Notes: generated by a model not told the origin, from the sequence alone. A stretch of DNA of 39,384 nt from Flavobacterium sp. (GCA_030053925.1 JASGCX010000034.1:1-39384), one strand, 5' to 3'. Counted from the first letter of the stretch, positions 15,850 through 24,782 are shown. Program-made: numbers and translations.

Positions 15850-17559
15850 ATGGCAGCAGGACACTTTTTGGATACAAAAACTGTTAATCTAAATGATGTT
15901 TTAGGTAATGGAAAAATATATAGAGTACCACAATTTCAACGAGATTATTCTTGGGAGCAAGATAATTGGGAAGATTTATGGAATGATATTGAGTTAGCCG
16001 CTGAAACAAATAATGCGCATTATATGGGTGCCGTTGTATTGCAGAGTACAACAGGAAAGGAGTTTTTAATTATTGACGGCCAACAAAGATTTACAACTTT
16101 AACGATTCTTATACTAGGCATTATTGATGCGATTCGCAAATTATCGGATAGAGGTATTGATATAGATGCCAATAAAGAACGAATTGACCTATTGATGCAT
16201 CAATATATTGGGCAAAAAGATCCTACTTCATTAAACTATTCAAGTAAGTTATTTTTAAATGAAAATAATGATGGGTTTTTTCAAAATCGATTAGTTGGGT
16301 TTAAAGAACCAATTAATGTTAGAAAATTATCTGATTCAGAGAGATTAATGTGGGATGCTTACTTGTTCTTTAAACAGAAAATTGCTCATCGATTTAAGAC
16401 GAATAATGGTGGCGAATTTGCCTCATTTTTAAATAATGTAGCTGGCGAGTTAATGATGTTTATACAAATTACAGTTGAGGATGAATTAAACGCCTACACT
16501 GTTTTCGAAACCCTAAACTCTAGAGGTGTAGAATTAACATCCACAGATTTGTTAAAAAATTATTTGTTCTCATTAGTTGCTAAAAGTGAGACCGATTTAA
16601 AACAAATTAAAACGCAATGGAAAAAAATAATTGATGCAATAGGATTAAAAGAATTTCCAACTTTTTTAAGATATTTTTTAGTAGCAACAAGAAAACAAAT
16701 TAGCAAAGAATATTTATTTAAAGAAATAAAGCATTTTGTAAAAACAGACAAAGATGTATTTTATTTATTAGATCATTTGGAGTTTTATGCGTATAACTAT
16801 ATCGCTTTAGGAAATCCAGATGATGATTTGTGGAAAACAGACAAAGAAATAAGAAGCATTATAAGTATTCTGAAAGCATTTAAAGTAATACAATGGAAAC
16901 CGCTTTTAATGGTAGCGCTCAATAAATTAAATAACTCTTCCGATATAAGAAGGCTTATGCATTCGATTGTTGCTTTGTCATATAGATATAATGTTATTGC
17001 AAAAAAACAAACCAATGATATGGACAAGGTTTATAGCAAAGCTGCTATTAATCTTTATAAAGGGGAGAGTAACAATATTATCGCTGTTCTTAATGACATA
17101 AAATCACTTTATGTTACTGATGATGAGTTTAAAAATTATTTTGCTATTAAACAATTCAACACAAATAATTCTACAGACAAAAAAATATTAAGATATACTT
17201 TGTATAAATTAGAAGGTCAGGAAGAAGGCGGTAGTTTCTATGATTTTGAAACCGATAATGGAAGTATAGAACATATATTGCCAGAAAGTTTTCCTGATGC
17301 ATGGCACGATGATTTTACAGAGGATGAGTATGAAAGAAATGTGTTCATGATTGGTAACCTTACACTTCTTGAAGCTGTAAAAAATAATAAAGACGCTGCC
17401 GATAAAACTTTTATTGAGAAGAAGGACATTTACCTAACTAGCAAATTTGTACTTACTAAAAATATTATTGATCCTCAATGGACTTCTGAAAACATTAAGA
17501 AACGCCAAGCTCATTTAGCCAAACTAGCAACTTCAATTTGGAAAATTCAGTACAATTAG
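15850..17559 (+). CDS. DUF262-DUF1524 protein, GmrSD-like restriction nuclease
   Basis: This 569-residue protein has an N-terminal DUF262 domain with the ParB-like NTP-binding motif DGQQR at 76-80 and VPQFQRDYSW at 26-35. The C-terminal DUF1524 domain carries the HNH-type motif EHILPE (His475) followed by IGNLTLL and a conserved Asn near 510. This fused S+D layout is that of GmrSD-type modification-dependent (type IV) enzymes and of the related BrxU and SspE defence proteins. An anti-phage role against modified DNA is therefore likely, but the specificity is unknown. It stands alone, with no methylase or Dnd/Ssp genes next to it. It is more AT-rich than smc, consistent with acquisition. Confidence 0.88.
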   Translation: MAAGHFLDTKTVNLNDVLGNGKIYRVPQFQRDYSWEQDNWEDLWNDIELAAETNNAHYMGAVVLQSTTGKEFLIIDGQQRFTTLTILILGIIDAIRKLSDRGIDIDANKERIDLLMHQYIGQKDPTSLNYSSKLFLNENNDGFFQNRLVGFKEPINVRKLSDSERLMWDAYLFFKQKIAHRFKTNNGGEFASFLNNVAGELMMFIQITVEDELNAYTVFETLNSRGVELTSTDLLKNYLFSLVAKSETDLKQIKTQWKKIIDAIGLKEFPTFLRYFLVATRKQISKEYLFKEIKHFVKTDKDVFYLLDHLEFYAYNYIALGNPDDDLWKTDKEIRSIISILKAFKVIQWKPLLMVALNKLNNSSDIRRLMHSIVALSYRYNVIAKKQTNDMDKVYSKAAINLYKGESNNIIAVLNDIKSLYVTDDEFKNYFAIKQFNTNNSTDKKILRYTLYKLEGQEEGGSFYDFETDNGSIEHILPESFPDAWHDDFTEDEYERNVFMIGNLTLLEAVKNNKDAADKTFIEKKDIYLTSKFVLTKNIIDPQWTSENIKKRQAHLAKLATSIWKIQYN

Positions 17560-17615
17560 CTATTTGATAACTACAATAAATTTAAAGAACTAGTTTTTGT
17601 TTTAAGAGAAAGGGC

Positions 17616-18056
17616 ATGTACAAATTCATCAGTATTTTATACCTCGTTATTTTCAGTTTGTATGTTTGGTTTTCGCGCCAGCCAGACTATTTTGATGGTG
17701 AATTTGCGCCAGCTACCATTGTGCTTGTAAAAGATAGTGCCTTGCAAAAACAAGTATCAAAAGCTAGTTTTACGGTTGGCAAAATGGCGTATCAAGTAGA
17801 TGCAGATTATTTGTTTCGTAGCTACCAAACAGGCGAAAGGGTACAAGTAATTTACGAATTATCTAACCCTAAAAAGGCTGCTGTGTATGCGTTTTGGGGC
17901 TATTGGCTAACACTAGGTGAGTTGCTTGCAACAATAGTTATGTGGTTTGTATTGTTTCAAGTAGCGGTTGGCATTACCAAAAATCCTACACAAGAAGCAT
18001 TGCTTGAACAGCAAGAATATGTACCCGAAAAGAATACTAAATACGATATGTTTTAA
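17616..18056 (+). CDS. Small two-helix membrane protein, DUF3592-like
   Basis: The 146-residue protein has an N-terminal membrane helix (residues 3-19) and a second one near 93-120. Between them is an ~60-residue exposed domain containing GKMAYQVDADYLFRSYQTGE and RVQVIYELSNPKKAAVY. The layout and the V-x-Y-x-x-x-NP pattern resemble DUF3592 proteins. Function unknown. It begins 56 bp after the nuclease gene and could be cotranscribed with it, but its better GC content and housekeeping-like codon use suggest it is unrelated. It ends at a bidirectional terminator. Confidence 0.7.
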   Translation: MYKFISILYLVIFSLYVWFSRQPDYFDGEFAPATIVLVKDSALQKQVSKASFTVGKMAYQVDADYLFRSYQTGERVQVIYELSNPKKAAVYAFWGYWLTLGELLATIVMWFVLFQVAVGITKNPTQEALLEQQEYVPEKNTKYDMF

Positions 18057-18059
18057 CAT

Positions 18060-18099
18060 AAAAAAGCCCCACAAACAAATCGTCTGCGGGGGATTTTTT
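18060..18099. terminator. Bidirectional terminator between convergent genes
   Basis: An A-run plus GCCCCACA faces TGCGGGGG plus a T-run across a loop of about 11 nt. There are small mismatches in the stem. T-tracts occur on both strands, so it can serve the upstream plus-strand gene and the minus-strand SPFH gene. Confidence 0.75.
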
Positions 18100-18118
18100 A
18101 GTGATGCTATTTAATACA

Positions 18119-19051
18119 TCAATCGGTTTTAATGTCTTTTGCCTTTAGCATACCCATTACTTGTTTCATGGTTTTGTCCATACCATCAACGCTACCATCT
18201 AAAAATATCACGTTGCCTTTACCATATTCGGCAAAGTTTTTAATGGCTTCTGTCCACATACTAAACAGAATAACGTTTGTATCAAGGTTTGCTTGCTTCA
18301 TTTGTTCTGCTGCTTGACTCATACCACGTGCTACTTCTTCTCTAAACAAAGCCACACCTTGGCCACGTAAGCGAGCTGCTTCTTTTTCGGCCTCTGCCGA
18401 AATTTTTATAAAATTACCTTCTGCTTCAGCCGCTTTGGTTTTAGTAATTAACAATGCCTGACCTTCATTTTCGGCGGCAGCTTTTAAGTTGTTACTAGCT
18501 ACTACTCGGCTCATACTTTCCATTACGGCTTTGTCAAACGTAATATCGTTAATCTGTAAATCTTGCAAATGATAGCCCCATTCTTCTAGCGAATGGTCAA
18601 TTTGTTCTTTCACATATTCTACAATTTCGCTTCTAGCCGTTAAAATTTCTGCTTGCTTTTTAGTAGCTACAAATGCTCGAATAGAACCTTCAACGGTACG
18701 AATTAAAGCTTGCATTAAATCTTTGTCGCTAATAAATTTAAAAGCTACTTTTTTAATAGTTTCTTCGCTTTCGTTTTGCACCGAATACAGCAACATGCTT
18801 TTAAAATACACATTTGCTTGGTCAATAGTAACGGCTTGAAACTCAAGCTCTACCGACCTGTTTTGAATACTAATACGCTTGTAAATCTGTTCAATTAAAG
18901 GAATTTTAAAACGCAATCCGGGCAATAAAATTCGTTGATACTTACCAAACATGGTAATAACAGAAATGGTGCCTTGGTTTACGGTTACAAGACCGCTAAA
19001 AATGATGAATAGCAAGGCAACTATCCACCAGAGACTTAGAAAATTTGGCAT
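18119..19051 (-). CDS. SPFH/Band 7 (stomatin/prohibitin-like) membrane protein
   Basis: The 310-residue protein has one N-terminal membrane helix (residues 6-24) followed by an SPFH domain. The domain is recognisable from VNQGTISVITMFGKYQRILLP-type sequence, which resembles the slipin/HflK start. A long charged, Ala- and Glu-rich coiled coil then runs from about 190 to 250 (AAAENEGQALLITKTKAAEAEG). Such proteins form large ring cages on membrane microdomains and influence proteases or membrane organisation. No NfeD partner is visible. It lies 90 bp downstream of the VWA gene on the same strand and may share its transcript. Confidence 0.85.
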   Translation of the reverse strand: MPNFLSLWWIVALLFIIFSGLVTVNQGTISVITMFGKYQRILLPGLRFKIPLIEQIYKRISIQNRSVELEFQAVTIDQANVYFKSMLLYSVQNESEETIKKVAFKFISDKDLMQALIRTVEGSIRAFVATKKQAEILTARSEIVEYVKEQIDHSLEEWGYHLQDLQINDITFDKAVMESMSRVVASNNLKAAAENEGQALLITKTKAAEAEGNFIKISAEAEKEAARLRGQGVALFREEVARGMSQAAEQMKQANLDTNVILFSMWTEAIKNFAEYGKGNVIFLDGSVDGMDKTMKQVMGMLKAKDIKTD

Positions 19052-19141
19052 GGATAAATATTTAGAAGCGTAATGTAGTAAATAAAATTTTTACCTAAAT
19101 GTTTTACTCTAAAAAAATTATTCTTAACAATCAAAACCGCT

Positions 19142-20239
19142 CTAATACACCGTCTTTCTTTTCCCACTTTCAAAGTCTTTAAAAATAAAAGCACCCAATT
19201 TATCCAAGCTGGCAAAAAAGGCTTTACCATTATTCATTTCGGTAAATTCTTGTACAAAGCTTTGCAAATAAGGGTCACTAGCTATCATAAACGTTGTAAT
19301 AGGTATTTTCAACTTTTTACACTGCGCCGCCAAGTTAATACAGCTATTCACCACTTTTCTATCTAGCCCAAAACTGTTTTTGTAATATTTACCACCAATT
19401 TTAATACAAGTAGGTTTGCCATCGGTTATCATAAATATCTGCTTGTTTGGGTTCTTTCTTCTGCGTAGCAAATCCATTGCTAATTCAAGCCCTGCAACAG
19501 TATTAGTGTGGTAAGGGCCAACTTGCAAATAGGGCAGGTCCTTCACTTCAATCGTCCACGCATCGTTGCCAAAAACTACAATATCAATGGTGTCTTTAGG
19601 ATATTTTGTTTGTATCAATTCACTCAAAGCCATTGCTACTTTTTTAGCGGGTGTAATTCTATCCTCACCGTACAAAATCATCGAGTGCGAAATATCAATC
19701 ATCAGCACGGTTGAAGTTTGTGTTTTAAAATCTGTTTCACGTATCTGCAAGTCGTTTTCTTGCATTCTAAAACTCTCTACACCATGATTAATTTGGGCAT
19801 TTCTAATGCTTTCGGTAAAGTCTATTTGCGCTAGCGTATCACCAAATTGAAAAGGTCTTGTTTCAGGATTTATCTCGTCGCCTTGGCCTGGTTTAAATGT
19901 TTGATGATTACCAGTTTTGCTTTTTTTAAGCTTACCAAAAATCTCCTCAAGGCTGCGTTTTCTAATGCTTTGTTCGCTTTTAGCAGTAATTTTCATGCTA
20001 CCATCAGCAGGGTTTTCTTGCAGGTAGCCATCCGCTTTTAGGTCTTCAATAAAATCGCCAATACCATATTCGCTCGTTGTAAATTGGTATTTTTTATCCA
20101 GTTCATTCATCCAACTTAAAGCCTCGCTTGCATTACCATTGGTGTACGTAAGCAATTGGGTAAATAAATCCAACATTTGCTCAAACTTGGTTTGACCATT
20201 TTCGTTGGGGTTAAATTTTATAAATCGGTTACCTATCAT
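19142..20239 (-). CDS. VWA-domain protein with intact MIDAS
   Basis: This 365-residue protein has a C-terminal half that is a von Willebrand factor A domain. The metal-ion site DxSxS is D182, S184 and S186 (IDISHSM), with the later MITDGKPT aspartate and a threonine in HTNT. The N-terminal half is helical and lacks a signal peptide, so it is cytoplasmic. VWA proteins of this type normally act with a MoxR-like or Mg-chelatase-like AAA+ ATPase, usually encoded immediately upstream. No such gene lies in this window; upstream is 385 bp of non-coding DNA. It is probably transcribed together with the SPFH gene downstream. Confidence 0.82.
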   Translation of the reverse strand: MIGNRFIKFNPNENGQTKFEQMLDLFTQLLTYTNGNASEALSWMNELDKKYQFTTSEYGIGDFIEDLKADGYLQENPADGSMKITAKSEQSIRKRSLEEIFGKLKKSKTGNHQTFKPGQGDEINPETRPFQFGDTLAQIDFTESIRNAQINHGVESFRMQENDLQIRETDFKTQTSTVLMIDISHSMILYGEDRITPAKKVAMALSELIQTKYPKDTIDIVVFGNDAWTIEVKDLPYLQVGPYHTNTVAGLELAMDLLRRRKNPNKQIFMITDGKPTCIKIGGKYYKNSFGLDRKVVNSCINLAAQCKKLKIPITTFMIASDPYLQSFVQEFTEMNNGKAFFASLDKLGAFIFKDFESGKRKTVY

Positions 20240-20624
20240 AATGCTTTTATTTTTTTGTAAGCTGCATTTGTAAAGCTTTTCATCGTCTCTTGCAAGTTTA
20301 TACTAAGCTAGCAAAGTACCTGCTTGTACGGTTTTCTTGTGGCATGTGTGGGCTTACTTACTGGCTGCTTGGTATTATGCAATTACCAATGCTAAATCTA
20401 TAAACACTAACCAAAACATAAAGTTGCCTATTTATCTACTTTAAAAACACAGTATGTCTTTCGACAAGCGTAAAATATTCTTTTCTCAATACTTGGCTTC
20501 ATTTTTCAACCAATAATTTCAAATAACCAGCTAATTATCAACATTAAAACGCCATCAATTAGTATTATAATCTTGCAGAAAATTGTATTGGTACAAGGCA
20601 TATATTTGCACCTCAAATTTTTGT
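20240..20624. other. Divergent intergenic region, VWA gene and pdhA
   Basis: These 385 bp contain only very short frames of about 20 codons without support. The right end carries a strong -7 box for pdhA. I see no RNA gene or terminator. Confidence 0.6.
20601..20608 (+). promoter_or_regulatory. -7 element of pdhA (TATATTTG)
   Basis: This is an exact TAnnTTTG match followed by CA, 16 nt before the chosen ATG. The nearest -33-like ATTG, at 20582-20585, has a short 15-bp spacer. The position argues against the upstream in-frame start at 20583, which would lie before the promoter box. Confidence 0.5.
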
Positions 20625-21623
20625 ATGGCACAAACAAAATTTTCTAAAGAAACTTACCTGTATTGGTACGAGGTAATGCAGTTGATACGTCAGTTTGAAT
20701 TAAAGGCTGAGGAAATGTACAAAATGGCTGGTAAAATTCGTGGTTTCTTCCATGCTTATGTAGGTCAAGAAGCTTTAGCAGCAGGTTGTATGACTGCTAC
20801 ACAACATTCAGATCCTTTTATTACTGCCTATCGCGACCATGGTTTGGGGCTTGCAAAAGGTATGACAGCCAATGAGTGTATGGCCGAATTATATGGTAAA
20901 GCTACAGGTTGCTCAAAAGGTAAAGGTGGTAGTATGCACTTCTTTAGTAAAGCCAATTATTTTTTTGGTGGCCACGGTATTGTGGGTGCCCAAATAGGTA
21001 CAGGTGCAGGTTTAGCTTTTGCTGAAAAATATAAGGGTACAGATAATGTTTGCCTTTGCTTTTTTGGTGATGGTGCTTCGAGGCAAGGTATGTTGCACGA
21101 AACGTTTAACATGGCTATGACATGGAAATTGCCTGTGATTTTTATTTGCGAAAACAACCAATACGCTATGGGTACTTCGGTAGAACGTACTAGTAACGTG
21201 GTAGATATTTATAAACTAGCAGATGCCTACGAAATGCCTTCTGATAAAGTAGATGGTATGACTGCCGAAACGGTACATGAAGCAGTTGCAAGAGCCGTAA
21301 AACGAGCAAGAGAAGGTGGTGGGCCCACTTTGCTAGAAATGAAAACGTATCGCTACAAAGGTCACTCAATTAGCGATCCTCAAAAATACCGTAGTAAAGA
21401 TGAGGTAGATGAATACAAAAGCCAAGACCCACTTTACCGAGTACAACAAACTATTTTAGATAAAAAATTTGCTACACAAAAAGAGATAGATGCTATTGAT
21501 GCAAAAATTAACAACTTGGTAGAAGCTAGTGTAAAATTTGCTGAAGAAAGCCCATGGCCAGATGACAGTGAAGTTTACAAAGACGTGTATTTAGACGAAG
21601 CATATCCTTTTGATTACGATTAA
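20625..21623 (+). CDS. pdhA: Pyruvate dehydrogenase E1 component, alpha subunit
   Basis: The 332-residue E1 alpha subunit uses thiamine diphosphate to decarboxylate pyruvate (or a related 2-oxo acid) and passes the acyl group to E2 lipoamide. The TPP motif runs from GDG at 148-150 to ENN at 176-178. The alpha-subunit phosphorylation-loop-like region YRYKGHSISDPQKYR is present. YRDHGLGLAKG and CSKGKGGSMHFF are diagnostic for PDH E1 alpha rather than branched-chain E1. The start at 20625 (MAQTKFSKETYLYWYE) is supported by homologues and by the promoter box. The beta subunit and E2 are not in the window, as is common in Bacteroidota. Confidence 0.94.
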   Translation: MAQTKFSKETYLYWYEVMQLIRQFELKAEEMYKMAGKIRGFFHAYVGQEALAAGCMTATQHSDPFITAYRDHGLGLAKGMTANECMAELYGKATGCSKGKGGSMHFFSKANYFFGGHGIVGAQIGTGAGLAFAEKYKGTDNVCLCFFGDGASRQGMLHETFNMAMTWKLPVIFICENNQYAMGTSVERTSNVVDIYKLADAYEMPSDKVDGMTAETVHEAVARAVKRAREGGGPTLLEMKTYRYKGHSISDPQKYRSKDEVDEYKSQDPLYRVQQTILDKKFATQKEIDAIDAKINNLVEASVKFAEESPWPDDSEVYKDVYLDEAYPFDYD

Positions 21624-21699
21624 TAAATGTCATTCTGAGAAACTAAAAAACTACTTACAATTACAAACCCATAAATTTCAAAATTCAAATTACACATTC

Positions 21700-22398
21700 A
21701 TGAGCAAACAGATTGTTGATGCGCAGGTAGTAAATACCAACGAAGCCTTATCGAAAGCCAAATTATTTTGGCAAAAAAGCGGGAAATTAATAACTGGATT
21801 ATTAGTTGGTATTATTGTAGTATTTGGCGGTTATTATGGCTACAAACAGTTTGTTATAAAACCAAAAGAAGAAAAAGCTGCCGATGCCATTTATAAAGCA
21901 CAACAGTATTTTCAACAAGATAGTGCCAAACTGGTACTTGAAGGTAATGGTACAAGCAAAGGTGTATTGTACATTATTAAAAACTATGGCGGTACAAAAG
22001 CTGCAAATCTTGCACATTATTACGCAGGTGTTAGTTACTTAAAACTTGGCGATTTTAACAAAGCTATTGAGCATTTAAAAGATTTTAAAACCAGTGCCAA
22101 GCAAGTACAAGCTGCCGCTTACGGTGTACTTGGTGATGCTTATGCAGAAGCAGGTAAAAATGATGATGCCGTAGATAGTTACAAAAAAGCTAGTAGCACA
22201 TTCGAATCAGATGAAGCATTATCTGCTGAATATTTGTTCCGTGCGGCTTTGTTAAGTGCTACTTTAAAGAAAGACAAAGAAGCATTAGACTTATTCAAAT
22301 CATTAAAAGAGAAATTTCCTAAAACAGAAAAAGCACAACAAGCTGATAAGTACATTAATAAAATTAGTGTAGAAAAAGCTGACTTGAGCGTAAATTAA
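21700..22398 (+). CDS. TPR protein with single N-terminal membrane anchor (YfgM-like)
   Basis: This 232-residue protein has a short cytosolic N-terminus, one membrane helix at about 30-48 (LITGLLVGIIVVFGGYYG), and TPR-like helices outside. The helices include LAHYYAGVSYLKLGDFNKAI and AAYGVLGDAYAEAGKNDDAV. The arrangement resembles YfgM/TPR_21 proteins, which associate with the Sec translocon and periplasmic chaperones in enterobacteria; a similar role here is inference. I chose the ATG at 21700 (MSKQIVDAQ) because the longer frame overlaps pdhA. The ribH start follows after 3 bp, so the two are cotranscribed. Confidence 0.78.
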   Translation: MSKQIVDAQVVNTNEALSKAKLFWQKSGKLITGLLVGIIVVFGGYYGYKQFVIKPKEEKAADAIYKAQQYFQQDSAKLVLEGNGTSKGVLYIIKNYGGTKAANLAHYYAGVSYLKLGDFNKAIEHLKDFKTSAKQVQAAAYGVLGDAYAEAGKNDDAVDSYKKASSTFESDEALSAEYLFRAALLSATLKKDKEALDLFKSLKEKFPKTEKAQQADKYINKISVEKADLSVN

Positions 22399-22401
22399 TG
22401 T

Positions 22402-22896
22402 ATGGCTACAAAAGGTAACATCGCATTGCAAAAAGGCATCCCCTCAACTAAGGATGCCTTTGTTGTTATAGTGAAAACGGAGTGGAACGCCCATATTGTA
22501 AACAAGCTAGAAGCAGGTGCTAAAAAAAGCCTAAAAGAACGAGGCGTTAAGTTTAAAGTAATAACTGTGCCTGGTGCTTTTGAAATACCATTTGCCATAA
22601 AAGCTTTTCAAAAAAATGCCAAGCAAAAAGCCGATGCGTTTATTGCTTTAGGTACAGTAATTAGAGGCGATACGCCACATTTTGATTATGTGTGTAAAGC
22701 TGTAACAGATGGCGTGGCAAATTTAAATATGCTGCTAGAAGTACCTACGGTTTTTGGTATTTTAACGGTTGATACAGAACAGCAAGCCATTGAACGTATT
22801 GGCGGTATTCATGGCCATAAAGGCAAGGAGGCTGCTATTACAGCATTGAAAATGATAAACCTCAATCAATCATTTAAAAAATTAATTTCCCAATAA
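22402..22896 (+). CDS. ribH: 6,7-dimethyl-8-ribityllumazine synthase
   Basis: The 164-residue enzyme condenses 5-amino-6-ribitylaminouracil with dihydroxybutanone phosphate, the penultimate step of riboflavin synthesis. It forms icosahedral or pentameric shells in the cytosol. Family motifs visible are VPGAFEIPFA, GTVIRGDTPHFDYV (with the catalytic His) and GILTVDTEQQAIERIGG followed by HGHKGKEAA. It sits 3 bp after the TPR gene and 11 bp before the CCG protein gene, so it is part of a tight operon. No FMN riboswitch is seen before the cluster. Confidence 0.96.
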   Translation: MATKGNIALQKGIPSTKDAFVVIVKTEWNAHIVNKLEAGAKKSLKERGVKFKVITVPGAFEIPFAIKAFQKNAKQKADAFIALGTVIRGDTPHFDYVCKAVTDGVANLNMLLEVPTVFGILTVDTEQQAIERIGGIHGHKGKEAAITALKMINLNQSFKKLISQ

Positions 22897-22907
22897 GGGT
22901 TTGGTGC

Positions 22908-23627
22908 ATGAATGTACAAATTTTTATACCTTGTTTTGTTGATCAACTATATCCACAAGTTGCTTTTAATATGGTAAAAGTGCTTGAAAAAGTTGGTTGC
23001 AAGGTTAGCTATAATACCAATCAAACTTGCTGCGGCCAGCCCGCATTTAATGCCGGTTTTTGGGGCGAAAGCAAAGAAGTGTGTAGCAAGTTTATAAAAG
23101 ACTTTGATGGTGCCAACTACATTGTTGCACCAAGTGCTAGCTGTGTGGGTTTTGTAAGAAATTATTACCCAAAATTGTTTGATACTACAGCAAATCATAA
23201 AGAAGTAGTTGCACTTGGCCAGCGCAGTTTTGAGCTAAGCGATTTTCTAATAAATGTGTTGAAAGTAGATGATATTGGCGCAACATTTAAAGGTAAAGCT
23301 ACCTACCATGATAGCTGTGCAGGGCTACGAGAATGTAATATTAAAACCGAACCAAGACAATTACTAAGCAAGGTAAAAGGCCTAGAATTGGTAGAGATGA
23401 ATGACGTAGAAACCTGCTGTGGTTTTGGCGGTACGTTTGCCGTAAAATTTGAACCAATTAGCATTGCCATGGCCGACCAAAAAATTACCAATGCCACCGA
23501 TACTAAAGCCGATTATTTGATTAGTACCGATATGAGTTGTCTAATGCACATTGATGGTAGAAATAAACACAATAATGCTGGTTTACAGGTAATGCACTTA
23601 GTTGATGTATTAGCAAGTGGTTGGTAA
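22908..23627 (+). CDS. CCG-domain (Fe-S) protein, LutA/YkgE-like
   Basis: The 239-residue protein has two cysteine-rich CCG domains: CCGQPAFNAG at 41-50 and CCGFGGTF at 170-177. Partner cysteines lie in SASCVG and HDSCAGLR. This is the LutA/YkgE/GlcF-type module that binds an unusual iron-sulfur cluster in L-lactate or glycolate oxidation complexes. LutB and LutC are not encoded next to it here, so the substrate is uncertain. It follows ribH by 11 bp on the same strand. Confidence 0.88.
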   Translation: MNVQIFIPCFVDQLYPQVAFNMVKVLEKVGCKVSYNTNQTCCGQPAFNAGFWGESKEVCSKFIKDFDGANYIVAPSASCVGFVRNYYPKLFDTTANHKEVVALGQRSFELSDFLINVLKVDDIGATFKGKATYHDSCAGLRECNIKTEPRQLLSKVKGLELVEMNDVETCCGFGGTFAVKFEPISIAMADQKITNATDTKADYLISTDMSCLMHIDGRNKHNNAGLQVMHLVDVLASGW

Positions 23628-23680
23628 AGCCCCAACCCAAAACTGCGTTTTAAAAATAGTTCCGAATTAATGATTATAGT

Positions 23681-24160
23681 ATGGCAAAAATTGAATCTAA
23701 TCTTGAAGAAAAAAATCCCCATTTAGGGGCTAGGGGTTATTGGCTTATTAAATCTGAACCTTTTAAATACAGTTGGAATCAGTTTGAAAAAGATAAACAA
23801 ACATTTTGGGATGGTGTACGTAATTATCAAGCACGTAACAACCTAAAAGCCATGAAAAAAGGCGATCTGTTGTTATGGTATCATAGTAATGAAGGCATGG
23901 AAGTTGTTGGTATTGCAAAGCTGGTTAAAGAGCATTATCAAGACCCCACAACCGATGATACTAACTGGGTAGTTGTTGATGTAAAGCCTGTAAAAAAGCT
24001 TAAAAAACCAGTAACATTGGCACAAGTAAAAGCCGACGTGAGATTAGAGAAAATGGCATTGGTACGTTTAGGCCGTTTATCTGTACAACCTGTAACTTCC
24101 TACGAATGGAACGTTATTATGGAGCTAGCCGAAATGCCTGCTTCAGACTACGCTATTTAA
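23681..24160 (+). CDS. EVE-domain protein
   Basis: The 159-residue protein is a PUA-fold EVE domain. It contains GYWLIKSEP at 19-27, TFWDGVRNYQARNNLKAM and the conserved KKGDLLLWYHSNEG. EVE domains bind modified bases such as 5-methyl- or hydroxymethylcytosine in DNA or modified RNA, often with restriction functions. Free-standing forms similar to human THYN1 are also widespread in bacteria, and this is one. The N-terminus is about 17 residues longer than most stand-alone EVE proteins. A terminator follows. Confidence 0.9.
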   Translation: MAKIESNLEEKNPHLGARGYWLIKSEPFKYSWNQFEKDKQTFWDGVRNYQARNNLKAMKKGDLLLWYHSNEGMEVVGIAKLVKEHYQDPTTDDTNWVVVDVKPVKKLKKPVTLAQVKADVRLEKMALVRLGRLSVQPVTSYEWNVIMELAEMPASDYAI

Positions 24161-24177
24161 ACCTATTTTTTAAATAC

Positions 24178-24203
24178 AAGCCTCATTGGTTGGGGCTTTT
24201 TTT
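24178..24203 (+). terminator. Intrinsic terminator after the EVE gene
   Basis: AAGCCTCA pairs with TGGGGCTT (one G-T pair) around a five-base loop, followed by T residues. It lies 17 nt after the stop codon. Confidence 0.8.
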
Positions 24204-24333
24204 ATGCCTAAAAATTAATACTTTACCATTTTTAAATTCTTTAACAATTGCAAATGGTTACTATTTGCGGCTATTTACTATTAAGCTATGCGGGCCCGCA
24301 ATTTTATTTTTCTCACAAATAAAACCGCAAAAA

Positions 24334-24738
24334 ATGCAAAAGAAAATCATCGCAACCATAGTAGTTGCAAGCATTGTTATTACTGGTATTTCGTGTAAAT
24401 GGTTTGCTTCAAAAGCAAACAATAAGCAGCCTTTTAGCCTAGTAGGTAAATGGCAAGTTGATAGTGTTTATCAAATAGGTAGTGATAGCACAAAAAATTG
24501 GTTGGATTTAGCTTTTTTAGATAGTACTATCGCTTTTAAATTCAATGCTGATAGCACATTTAACATACTATCGGCAAAAGATAGTGCTGCAACTGCATTG
24601 AGTTACATCTTAAAAGGTGATTCGTTATTTTTAAAAGAAGATGGCCTATTATTGGCAAACCATTTGACAAAAACGAATGATAGCTTGATAAGTATTACTA
24701 CAACTGATAGTTTGGCTATTATTTTAAAACGCCAATAA
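24334..24738 (+). CDS. Small exported lipocalin-like protein
   Basis: This 134-residue protein starts MQKKIIATIVVASIVITGIS followed by Cys21, consistent with a lipoprotein signal although the lipobox is weak. The mature part resembles lipocalin-like/META-type Bacteroidota proteins: LVGKWQVDSV near 36-45, then FKFNADSTFNI, YILKGDSLFL and SLISITTTDSLAIILKR in a strand-rich pattern. Function unknown. I chose the ATG at 24334; the frame is open 228 bp upstream but that part overlaps the EVE gene and its terminator. A TATTTTTC -7-like box lies 21 nt upstream at 24305. Confidence 0.7.
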   Translation: MQKKIIATIVVASIVITGISCKWFASKANNKQPFSLVGKWQVDSVYQIGSDSTKNWLDLAFLDSTIAFKFNADSTFNILSAKDSAATALSYILKGDSLFLKEDGLLLANHLTKTNDSLISITTTDSLAIILKRQ

Positions 24739-24774
24739 TTCTTTTAAACGATTGCTCGCTGTATGTAAATTTTC

Positions 24775-24782
24775 TCTCTTTG
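24775..24782 (+). promoter_or_regulatory. -7-like element (TCTCTTTG) before the DUF4349 gene
   Basis: It matches TAnnTTTG at 7 of 8 positions, is followed by CA, and stands 24 nt before the ATG, the same spacing as at other genes in the window. Confidence 0.3.

Noticed and set aside
20454..20516. 20-codon plus-strand frame in the pdhA upstream region
   Set aside because: Too short and without promoter or conserved features.
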